Shown: positions 26,076-33,726 of the stretch, one piece after another | How the letters are laid out: the number at the start of each line of letters is the position of its first letter | How positions within the stretch are numbered: the first letter of the stretch is position 1 | Assembly: GCA_015296075.1 (NCBI GenBank) | Contig: DVDV01000309.1 | Span: forward strand, 1-43,593 | Direction of reading: 5' to 3' | Source: Leptolyngbyaceae cyanobacterium M33_DOE_097 | Lineage (GTDB): Bacteria > Cyanobacteriota > Cyanobacteriia > Leptolyngbyales > Leptolyngbyaceae | DNA length: 43,593 nt | Notes under the pieces: model-generated | Seen by the model: the letters and a program-made list of their open reading frames with translations, nothing else | The model's database searches: none | What the model was told of the DNA's origin: nothing | Position numbers and translations under genes: made by a program

Positions 26076-27059
26076 ATGGCACCCCTGGTTGCAAATTATT
26101 ACTTAACCTACCGCTGCAATGCCCGGTGTCACTTTTGTGATATCTGGGCTTTGGAACCCAAAAAGGAGGCGGATTTTGCAACGATTCGCCAGAATCTTCA
26201 AGACTTGCGCCGCTTAGGAGTCAAGTATGTTGACTTCACGGGTGGTGAACCTCTACTGCGCCAAGATGTTCCTGAAATTTTTGCCGAAGCAAAGCGCCAG
26301 GGGTTCGTGACGAGTATGACGACCAACACGATTCTTTACCCAAAGCGTGCGAAAGAAATGCAAGGGTTGGTCGATTTTCTCAATTTTTCGCTCGACGGAC
26401 CAGATGCGGAAACGCATAATCAATCACGCGGCGTCAAAATCTTTGAAACGCTGGTTGAGTCGGTCCGTATTGCGCATGAATTAGGTGAGTTTCCTGTCTT
26501 AAACCACACGGTGACAGCTCAAAACTATGAGCGCATTGGAGAGGTGGCTGAGTTTGCCTACGAAGTAGGCGCACGCGTTTGGCTTAATCCCGCTTTTACG
26601 GCTCATAGCAACTACAACTCAAAGAAAAATCCGACTCCGGCGTTGGTGACGGCGATCGAAGAGATGGCCCGACGATACAACAACCTTGGTTACAATAAAG
26701 CTGCCCTCGAATTCATCAAGGCGGGTGGAAACGACATTAACAATCCGCGTTGTAAAGCCGTTGACGCGGTAATTGCGATTTCGCCCCACGATGAACTCTT
26801 GCTGCCCTGCTATCACTTTGCCCAATCGGCTCCTGCAATTAATGGGCGGCTTTATGAGCTTTACAAAGAGTCGGAGGAAGTTGATTCTTACCGCCGCTCT
26901 CAGGGAAAACTGGCTGTATGTGATGGTTGCACTGTCTGGTGCTACCTGATTCCCAGTTTCTTTATGGGTTTTGACAAATACTGGTTTCTAAATCAAGTGA
27001 CTTATGCCGGCGAATTCCTGGCGCGAAAGCGATTCCTTCAACGAGCTAGAACCGCTTAG
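26076..27059 (+). CDS. Radical SAM protein with C-terminal SPASM-like cysteines
   Basis: A 327-residue radical S-adenosylmethionine enzyme. The iron-sulfur cluster motif is C14-X3-C18-X2-C21 (RCNARCHFC), with the SAM-binding GGEP at 56-59. The C-terminal region adds C226, C245, C282, C285 and C289 (CDGCTVWC), a twitch/SPASM-like arrangement suggesting an auxiliary cluster. No start-proximal Shine-Dalgarno is seen. The last 56 bp overlap the glycosyltransferase at 27004, implying translational coupling. Reaction unknown. Radical SAM enzymes in such settings catalyse epimerisation, dehydrogenation or C-C bond formation. It is not closely like HpnH. Confidence 0.85.
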   Translation: MAPLVANYYLTYRCNARCHFCDIWALEPKKEADFATIRQNLQDLRRLGVKYVDFTGGEPLLRQDVPEIFAEAKRQGFVTSMTTNTILYPKRAKEMQGLVDFLNFSLDGPDAETHNQSRGVKIFETLVESVRIAHELGEFPVLNHTVTAQNYERIGEVAEFAYEVGARVWLNPAFTAHSNYNSKKNPTPALVTAIEEMARRYNNLGYNKAALEFIKAGGNDINNPRCKAVDAVIAISPHDELLLPCYHFAQSAPAINGRLYELYKESEEVDSYRRSQGKLAVCDGCTVWCYLIPSFFMGFDKYWFLNQVTYAGEFLARKRFLQRARTA

Positions 27060-28461
27060 TTCTTTACTGGCGGATATTTCTCAATTTACAGAAGCAGACG
27101 AAGAGACAACTCCAGTCCCTCCTCAGGATCGGCGGCGGCGTAAAGCTGCCATTCTGTTGATGGCAATTTGGAGCGGTACGATCGCGCTGCACTTAGTAGC
27201 CTGGGGTTACTGGTTTGTGATTGGGCTGACAACGCTCATGAGCATTCACGCAGTGCGGATCTTGTTGGCGCGTCCGGTGCCGATGCCGCAACCCCTGACT
27301 GATGACGAGTTAGCCGATGCTCCGACGGTTTCGTTGATGGTTGCAGCGAAAAATGAAGAGGCGGTGATTGGTCGGTTGATGAAGTTGCTTTGTGAGCTTG
27401 ACTATCCCCGCGATCGCTATGAAGTGTGGGCGATTGACGATAACAGCGATGACAACACTCCAGCGGTGTTAGCCAAACTGGCAGGTCAATACTCTAATCT
27501 GCGGGTTGTGCGGCGATCGCCCAATGCCGGAGGCGGCAAGTCAGGGGCACTCAACCAAGTGCTGCCACTGACAAAGGGTGAGTTGATTGCAGTCTTTGAT
27601 GCTGATGCTCAGGTTCCGGCTGACCTCTTGCGGCGGGTTGTGCCACTCTTCGATCGCGACTCTTTGGGTGCAGTGCAAGTGCGTAAAGCCATTTCAAATG
27701 TCTCGCGCAATGGCTGGATCCAGGGCCAAGTTGTAGAGATGGCGTTTGACACCTATATCCAACAGCAACGGATTGCGCTTGGCGGTATTGGTGAGCTGCG
27801 CGGTAATGGGCAGTTTGTCCGCCGAGAAGCTCTGGAGGACTGTGGCGGTTGGAACGAAGAAACGATCACCGACGATTTAGACTTGTCAATTCGCTTGCAT
27901 CTGCATAATTGGGATGTTGAAGTGACAACCGTGCCTGCTGTGCGAGAAGAAGGGGTGACACGGGCGATCGCGCTTTGGCACCAGCGAAACCGTTGGGCGG
28001 AAGGCGGTTATCAACGTTACCTCGACTATTGGCAACCCATTTTGCGAAACCGCATGGGCACCCGTAAAACGTTTGATCTCGTGCTGTTTTGGATTACGCA
28101 GTACATGCTGCCTTCTGCGGCAGTGCCGGATGCGTTGATGGCAGTGTTACGACATCAGCCAATGGTGTGGTCGCCGGTCGGGGGGCTGACGGTGCAACTG
28201 TCGCTCTTGGGCATGTTCTTTGGCTTACGCCGGATCCGTAAGCAAGAGCGAACTCTGCAAGCGGTGGAGCATCCTTCCCGAATGTCGGCTCAAAAACTGT
28301 TCAGAACGCTTCTGCAAGTTGTGTTTGGCACGCTTTACATGCTGCACTGGTTGCCTGTAATTGCCAGCACTGCGGCGCGAATCTCGGTTCGTCCGAAGCG
28401 GCTGAAGTGGGTTAAAACCGCGCATCATGGCAGCGATGTGCAACTGGATGTGACTGGTTAA
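27004..28461 (+). CDS. mgdA: Beta-monoglucosyldiacylglycerol synthase-like GT2 (MgdA)
   Basis: A 485-residue membrane glycosyltransferase. MgdA transfers glucose from UDP-glucose to diacylglycerol, the first step of galactolipid synthesis for thylakoids in cyanobacteria. The N-terminus is polar, followed by two helices (about 48-85). The GT-A catalytic core has AAKNEEAVIG (114-123), AIDDNSDDN, the metal-binding DAD (199-201), TDDLD (289-293) and the QRNRW motif (327-331). Further helices lie at about 360-380, 395-410 and 435-450. The GTIALHL...ARP region and length fit MgdA as I remember it, and a cellulose-synthase-like GT2 remains possible. It overlaps the radical SAM gene and ends 2 bp from the convergent dehydrogenase stop. 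Confidence 0.7.
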   Translation: MPANSWRESDSFNELEPLSSLLADISQFTEADEETTPVPPQDRRRRKAAILLMAIWSGTIALHLVAWGYWFVIGLTTLMSIHAVRILLARPVPMPQPLTDDELADAPTVSLMVAAKNEEAVIGRLMKLLCELDYPRDRYEVWAIDDNSDDNTPAVLAKLAGQYSNLRVVRRSPNAGGGKSGALNQVLPLTKGELIAVFDADAQVPADLLRRVVPLFDRDSLGAVQVRKAISNVSRNGWIQGQVVEMAFDTYIQQQRIALGGIGELRGNGQFVRREALEDCGGWNEETITDDLDLSIRLHLHNWDVEVTTVPAVREEGVTRAIALWHQRNRWAEGGYQRYLDYWQPILRNRMGTRKTFDLVLFWITQYMLPSAAVPDALMAVLRHQPMVWSPVGGLTVQLSLLGMFFGLRRIRKQERTLQAVEHPSRMSAQKLFRTLLQVVFGTLYMLHWLPVIASTAARISVRPKRLKWVKTAHHGSDVQLDVTG

Positions 28462-28463
28462 CC

Positions 28464-30119
28464 TTATCCTTTTAGGGAAGAAATCAGCGCAGGCAGCAGG
28501 TTCAACAGGTTGGGATGGGCTTGTAGGCGGGTGTAAGACCGGGCCGTTTGCAGCAGTGTGCGATGCCGAGGAAACCAGAGGGGTGTAAACGGTAGCCGAA
28601 AGGGTGCCCAAAGCACCGATTTCTGTGGGTGGTCAAACAAATAACCGTTGTGAACGACCCCAATTCCCGACTGGATATCGTCGGGAGTATTGCCCGGAAA
28701 AGCACCCCAGGTTAACCCCGGCACCCCAAATATGATCGCAGACCAGACGTTAACCGCAATTGCTCCATACCGAAGTTGGGCGATCGCAGAGTCCAGTTCG
28801 GCTTGGCAACACTTTTGTGTGGCTGGGTCAACCAGGATGCTGCAAGACAGGTTGCCCCAGATCTGTTCGTTGACAAAGGGGACTGCCTGCTGCAAAAAGT
28901 CGGCGCTCTCACTCACGGGTAAGCTGACCTCGGCTAACACGCCACAGAATGCCTCCTCATTTAAGGCATATGCATCGGCTTCTGGTGCGACATCCTGGAT
29001 CCATAGCCAGGGCAAATCGAGTTCTGGTTCGGGGCGATTGGGGTCGGGTGTACCCAGCGACTCCGCCTGAGAATAACGCTCAACAAATTGCTGATAGCGT
29101 TGGGTTGCCCCCGGATAGTAGGCTTTGCGGAGCGGAGTTTGGGCGAGTTCTTGTTTGAGATAGCTTAAAAAGCTGGCTCGTTGGGGCCAACCTTTCGCTG
29201 TGACAATCACTTTTGCCGCTGCACAATTAAAGCTGGCATTGTGAACGACCATTCCAGCAATTTGGCGGGCTTGATAAACCAGGTCAGCATCTGACCAATT
29301 GCCCGGTACGACTAGGATGGGAGTTACACAACCTAGCTCCGCCGTGATGGGTTTCAGTGTCGGCAAGCTCTGGGCGATCGCCTGGTAAGTGTACTGTGAC
29401 CCCGTGACATGAATTTGATCAACGAGCGAATGCTGGCACAGCGCGCGGCCTAACTCAGCCCCTCCGTAAACAATTTCGAGAAAACCCGCATCACAGAGTG
29501 GTTTCAATGCTTTTTCAAAAACGGCACCCAAATATTCGTTGACCGGGTTGAGCTTCAGCAGCACAACCGAGTTTTCAACAAAAAGCTTGTGGAGCGAGTC
29601 CATTGGGGCGATCGCAGAGATATTGCCTGCCCCCAGCACTAGCGTTAAGCTCCCTGTTTGGGATGCCTGACGGTAAATCTCGCCCTGGGTGGGTGGTTGC
29701 CCTGGCTCAAGCCACAACTCCCCCACAAAGCCGGAATAAAGCACCTTGTCGAGCCACTGATCGGGGAACACTTTGGCGATCCATTGCCCGTTTCGCTCGG
29801 TCAGAGACACGGGTTTCGGTTGTCCCCCAGCTTCAAGGGCATGGATTAATTGGCGCAGATTTCCTAAGACCCCGGCTGGGCCAACAATCCATTCTTCTCC
29901 GGCGAGCGGTGCAGTGGGGTCGATGCCTTTGGCTTGGCAGGCAAGCGTGGCCCATTCTTCAGCAACCGCTAAGGTCGCGTCAACACAGCCTTGTAGATAA
30001 TTTATTCGGTCTGAGCAACTAACGTTAACCCACTCCGTTTTTCGAGCGGCTAAGCGTTGGGCGATCGCATCTGCCATTTCTAGAGTCGTGGCGGGTGGGG
30101 CGACAAAGCTTTTCACCAT
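28464..30119 (-). CDS. Atypical aldehyde dehydrogenase family protein
   Basis: A 551-residue member of the NAD(P)-dependent aldehyde dehydrogenase superfamily, with divergent motifs. Numbered from ATG 30119, the catalytic cysteine is Cys299 (NASFNCAAAK) and the general base Glu261 (TAELGCVTP, in place of ELGG). The cofactor region is VLGAGNISAIAP, and VLLKLNP carries the nucleotide-binding lysine. HVTGSQYTYQAI replaces the usual FTGS. These departures suggest an acyl-CoA reductase-like or specialised aldehyde substrate. The frame stays open to 30236, but homologous sequence begins near MVKSFVAPPATT. It diverges from the ABC permease and abuts the mgdA stop. Confidence 0.8.
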   Translation of the reverse strand: MVKSFVAPPATTLEMADAIAQRLAARKTEWVNVSCSDRINYLQGCVDATLAVAEEWATLACQAKGIDPTAPLAGEEWIVGPAGVLGNLRQLIHALEAGGQPKPVSLTERNGQWIAKVFPDQWLDKVLYSGFVGELWLEPGQPPTQGEIYRQASQTGSLTLVLGAGNISAIAPMDSLHKLFVENSVVLLKLNPVNEYLGAVFEKALKPLCDAGFLEIVYGGAELGRALCQHSLVDQIHVTGSQYTYQAIAQSLPTLKPITAELGCVTPILVVPGNWSDADLVYQARQIAGMVVHNASFNCAAAKVIVTAKGWPQRASFLSYLKQELAQTPLRKAYYPGATQRYQQFVERYSQAESLGTPDPNRPEPELDLPWLWIQDVAPEADAYALNEEAFCGVLAEVSLPVSESADFLQQAVPFVNEQIWGNLSCSILVDPATQKCCQAELDSAIAQLRYGAIAVNVWSAIIFGVPGLTWGAFPGNTPDDIQSGIGVVHNGYLFDHPQKSVLWAPFRLPFTPLWFPRHRTLLQTARSYTRLQAHPNLLNLLPALISSLKG

Positions 30120-30323
30120 AACTGCACCGTGATGAATAAAAAAGTTTGGCAAAGCAGGCAACTGGGCGCTGCCCTCATAGGGGCTGCTGTTTTTCTGGCT
30201 TGACCGAGCGATCGCGGATTTGGATCCAGACAACAACCGCTCCTATGGATAGGTATCAGAACCGCTAAACTTGAGTCTGGTGTAATTTTGGATCAAGTTA
30301 AGCCGATTGACCAGTATGTGGTC

Positions 30324-31229
30324 ATGAATGCTCTGTCTGCGGCGATCTGCGTGGTATGTGAGGAGTCTGCTGTGCTGAGAAGTTTGAAACAGCCTTTTTC
30401 GAAAGTTGGGCATTTGGCTCGATTGCTGCCAGTGAGCGATCGCCAGTGGGCCAATCTTGATTTGCTCAGAACGTTAGTGCAACGCGATTTACGCGTCCGG
30501 TATGAAGGCTCAATGATTGGCAACTTGTGGGCGGTTGTGCATCAAGTGCTTCAGCTATTGATCTTTACCTACGTTTTTTCGGTTGTGCTACAGGTCAAGC
30601 TAAGCCTGAAAGGACTACCGGCCAATGATTTCACCTACGGGTTGTGGCTGTTTGCAGGGCTAGTTCCCTGGACAGCGCTGGTGATGGGGTTATCGCAAGC
30701 TGCGACTTCTGTAATTAACCAGCCAAACCTGGTCAAAAAAGTGGTTTTTCCGCTCAGCCTGCTGCCGTTAGTGCCGATTGTGTCAGCCTTTGTTGAAAGC
30801 TCCATTGGGCTGATGCTGTTAATTGCCATGTTGGCTTTCACGACAAAAACGTTACATGCCAGCCTGCTGCTGCTCCCTCTGGTGTGGATTCCCCAATTGC
30901 TTTTAACGGCAGGTTTAGGCTATCTCACGGCAGGGTTAACGGTTTTCATTCGGGATATTGCTCAAACAGTAGGGGTGGTCTTAAATCTTTGGTTCTACGT
31001 GACACCGATTATTTACCCGGCCAATATCGTGCCAGAGTTTTTGAGGTTTTGGGTTTTTCAATTTAATCCGTTCACGGCCATTGTTGAAACCTATCGGGAC
31101 CTCATCCTAGAAGGCAAGCTGGCACATGGGCCAGAACTTTTAACAGCTTATGGAGTTGCGATCGCGGTGTTTTTGCTGGGGTGGCTGATTTATAAGCGTC
31201 TGCGTCCGGCATTTGCCGATGTTTTGTAA
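30324..31229 (+). CDS. ABC-2 type permease, polysaccharide/O-antigen export type
   Basis: A 301-residue integral membrane permease (Wzm/TagG type) with about six helices. The N-terminal cytoplasmic segment NLDLLRTLVQRDLRVRYEGSMIGNLWAVVHQV is the hallmark of the family, as are GLVPWTALV and FNPFTAIVETYRDLILEG. Such permeases form a dimer with a separate ATPase (Wzt/TagH) to export undecaprenyl-linked glycans. No such ATPase is adjacent, since the next ABC gene is a fused exporter, so the partner must be elsewhere. The frame opens at TTG 30288; ATG 30324 is chosen as the more likely start, without a clear ribosome binding site for either. Confidence 0.85.
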   Translation: MNALSAAICVVCEESAVLRSLKQPFSKVGHLARLLPVSDRQWANLDLLRTLVQRDLRVRYEGSMIGNLWAVVHQVLQLLIFTYVFSVVLQVKLSLKGLPANDFTYGLWLFAGLVPWTALVMGLSQAATSVINQPNLVKKVVFPLSLLPLVPIVSAFVESSIGLMLLIAMLAFTTKTLHASLLLLPLVWIPQLLLTAGLGYLTAGLTVFIRDIAQTVGVVLNLWFYVTPIIYPANIVPEFLRFWVFQFNPFTAIVETYRDLILEGKLAHGPELLTAYGVAIAVFLLGWLIYKRLRPAFADVL

Positions 31230-31301
31230 TCGCACTTTCTGTCAGCAAGGCGTTGCAGCCAGTTGCTCGGCTCATCATTATTCACGGCAGGAGGAAAGGG
31301 A

Positions 31302-31763
31302 ATGAATATTTTATTTCGCGAGTTCGATCCGTTTAACGTGTGGCTATGGGTTGAGTTTTACACCGTGCCATCCGAGATCGAAAAACAATATTTTGAGGAA
31401 GTCCTCGACTCGTGGTTTTTTATTGGGAAGTTGGGTGGGTTCAACGCTGAGAATCTGCAAGTGCAGGACGTTGGCCTGGATATCAGCTACATGGAGTACG
31501 ACCCCGAAGTGGCTGAAGGTAGTTTACTGGCGTTGATGCACAACATGGGTGAGATTGAGTACGAAGGCGTTTGGGCGCGTTGTTGGTTTGATTTAGGGAC
31601 GAGTGACGCGATCGCCCTGGATGTTTTGGTCAATGCGTTGCGCCAATTTAGCCGCGATTATGTGAACATTGAAACCTTCATTGTGGGTGGCGAAAACCAC
31701 GACTGGCGGATTCCAGAGAACATGCGGCAGCAGGGCTTCGTCTCAGAAGACTCATGGAATTAA
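31302..31763 (+). CDS. DUF3531 family protein
   Basis: A 153-residue soluble acidic protein of the DUF3531 family, which is found in cyanobacteria and plastid-bearing eukaryotes. Its function is unknown. It starts MNILFREFDPFNVWLW, and the AGGAGG motif 7 nt upstream of ATG 31302 is one of the best Shine-Dalgarno sequences in the window, suggesting strong translation. The longer frame from 31263 is therefore rejected. Conserved-looking blocks are SWFFIGKLGGFNAENLQVQD, ISYMEYDP and EYEGVWARCWFDLGT. It lies 72 bp after the ABC permease and 72 bp before the ABC exporter, possibly in one transcript. Confidence 0.85.
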   Translation: MNILFREFDPFNVWLWVEFYTVPSEIEKQYFEEVLDSWFFIGKLGGFNAENLQVQDVGLDISYMEYDPEVAEGSLLALMHNMGEIEYEGVWARCWFDLGTSDAIALDVLVNALRQFSRDYVNIETFIVGGENHDWRIPENMRQQGFVSEDSWN

Positions 31764-31835
31764 GCTAGAGTAGGGAGGTCGCCGAAAACGTGCCTGCTCT
31801 CGTTTTGGGAATGGAACCTGTACTGACTTAAGTGT

Positions 31836-33650
31836 ATGACCCGTTCTGCCGCTCCCCCGACCGCTTCAACCCGCCCCCCTAAGGAAACGGACTGGCGCTT
31901 ATTTTTAAGACTGGCACCCTATGGGCTACGCAACAAAAATCTGCTGATCTTTTCCTTAATTTTGCTGGTGCCAGCCTCGATCGCGGGGGCTGTGCAGCCC
32001 ATCTTAATTGGGGAAGCCATCTCTTTCATTAGACAGGAACCAACCACCTGGGGCGTATTGCAAAAACTATCCCTACAAGCGGGAATTAATTTGCTCGCCG
32101 GATTGCTACTGCTGACGCTGGTTGTGCGGGGTGTGCTGGATGCGTGGCAGGGCTACCTGGTGCAGAAAGTCGGGCAAAACATTACGGCAGAAATCCGTGC
32201 GGATCTGTTTCACCATGTCACTTCACTTGCCGTTCGTTTTTTTGATCGCACTCCAGTTGGAAAGCTGATCACCCGACTCACCAGTGATGTAGAAGCGTTG
32301 GGAGATGTTTTCTCGACGGGGGCGATTGGCATCTTAGGCGATATCTTCTCAATTTTAATTTTGGCGATCGCGATGTTTTTGCGGCAATGGCAACTCGCCC
32401 TCTTGCTGGTCGTGATGCTGATTCCCGTCAGTTTTTTGATCATTTATTTCCAAAATCAGTTTCGCAAGGCCAACTACAAAGCCCGCGAAGAGTTGTCTCA
32501 ACTCAATGCCATGCTGCAAGAAAACATGGTGGGTGTTGGCGTTGTGCAGCTCTTTCGGCGTGAAGCGTTTAATGCCGATCTCTTTCGCACCGTCAACCAA
32601 CGCTATATCAAGGTTGTTGACCGCACGATCTTTCATGACTCGGCGATCTCCGCCACTCTGGAGTGGATTTCGCTGGTCGCGATCGCAGGTGTGCTGTGGT
32701 TGGGCGGCGGTTTAATCTTGGGCGATCGGCTTACCTTTGGACAGTTATCAGAGTTTATTCTGTTTGCTCAGCGATTGTTTGACCCCTTGCGCCAATTTGC
32801 TGAAAAGTTTACGGCGATTCAGGCTGGGTTAACAGCCGTTGAGCGGGTGAGCGACATCATGAATGAGCCAATCGAGATTCGTGATGTTGAAAATCCTAAA
32901 AATTTGAATTCGCGCGAATCGACAGGCGAGATTCGATTTGAGCATGTCTGGTTTGCGTACAAACAGGATGAATATGTGCTCAAAGACCTGGATTTTACAA
33001 TTCATCCCGGCGAGAAAGTCGCGCTTGTCGGCCCAACCGGGGCAGGCAAAAGTTCGATTATTCGGCTACTGAGTCGGTTGTATGAGCCAACCCAAGGGCG
33101 GATTATTGTAGATGGCATTGATACTCGCGAGTTACCTCAAACTGAGCTGCGCCGCCACATGGCCGTGATTTTGCAGGATGGCTTTGTTTTCGCTGGAGAT
33201 GTGAAAAGCAACATTACTCTAGGGGAGAGCTATAGCCTGAATGAAGTCCAGGAAGCGGCTCAGAGTACAAATGTTGCCGATCTAATTGAGCAACTACCAC
33301 AGGGCTATGACACCCCCTTACGGGAACGTGGCACCAACCTGTCGGCGGGGCAAAAGCAACTGCTTGCCTTTGCGCGGGCGGCGATTCGCGATCCAAAAAT
33401 TTTGGTGTTAGACGAGGCAACAGCCAGTCTCGATGTTGCAACCGAAGCGCGGATCCAGACGGCACTTGAACGCCTCTTAGAAGGTCGCACCGCGATTATC
33501 ATTGCCCACCGACTCTCCACCATTCGGAATGTCGATCGCATTTTGGTGTTGAAGCGGGGTGAGCTAGTCGAGTCGGGCACCCACGAGGAGTTGCTGAATC
33601 TGGGTGGGTTGTATGCCAGCCTGTACAAACTGCAAATGTTAGAGAGTTAA
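31836..33650 (+). CDS. ABC exporter with fused membrane and ATPase domains (MsbA/MdlB-like)
   Basis: A 604-residue half-transporter that would work as a dimer. The membrane domain has six helices (about 30-320) with the intracellular coupling motif FFDRTPVGKLITRLTSDVEAL. The ATPase domain (about 365-600) has Walker A GPTGAGKSS (399-407), signature LSAGQ (502-506), Walker B ILVLDE (522-527), D-loop SLD and the H-loop histidine in IIAHRLST. The family exports lipids, drugs or peptides, and substrate cannot be deduced. There is no peptidase C39 domain, so it is not a bacteriocin exporter of that type. It is the last gene of a plus-strand run. Confidence 0.93.
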   Translation: MTRSAAPPTASTRPPKETDWRLFLRLAPYGLRNKNLLIFSLILLVPASIAGAVQPILIGEAISFIRQEPTTWGVLQKLSLQAGINLLAGLLLLTLVVRGVLDAWQGYLVQKVGQNITAEIRADLFHHVTSLAVRFFDRTPVGKLITRLTSDVEALGDVFSTGAIGILGDIFSILILAIAMFLRQWQLALLLVVMLIPVSFLIIYFQNQFRKANYKAREELSQLNAMLQENMVGVGVVQLFRREAFNADLFRTVNQRYIKVVDRTIFHDSAISATLEWISLVAIAGVLWLGGGLILGDRLTFGQLSEFILFAQRLFDPLRQFAEKFTAIQAGLTAVERVSDIMNEPIEIRDVENPKNLNSRESTGEIRFEHVWFAYKQDEYVLKDLDFTIHPGEKVALVGPTGAGKSSIIRLLSRLYEPTQGRIIVDGIDTRELPQTELRRHMAVILQDGFVFAGDVKSNITLGESYSLNEVQEAAQSTNVADLIEQLPQGYDTPLRERGTNLSAGQKQLLAFARAAIRDPKILVLDEATASLDVATEARIQTALERLLEGRTAIIIAHRLSTIRNVDRILVLKRGELVESGTHEELLNLGGLYASLYKLQMLES

Positions 33651-33679
33651 GCAGCTCGTATCAGTTTTGCAAAGCAAAT

Positions 33680-33704
33680 GCCTGGGATCCTTCAGACTCC
33701 AGGC
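33680..33704. terminator. Hairpin between convergent ABC exporter and sppA
   Basis: GCCTGG and CCAGGC form a 6-bp stem around a 13-nt loop in the 76-bp gap between two convergent stop codons. No T-run follows on either strand, so it is only a candidate shared terminator. Confidence 0.35.
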
Positions 33705-33726
33705 CGCTTGATTGTCGATAAGATTT

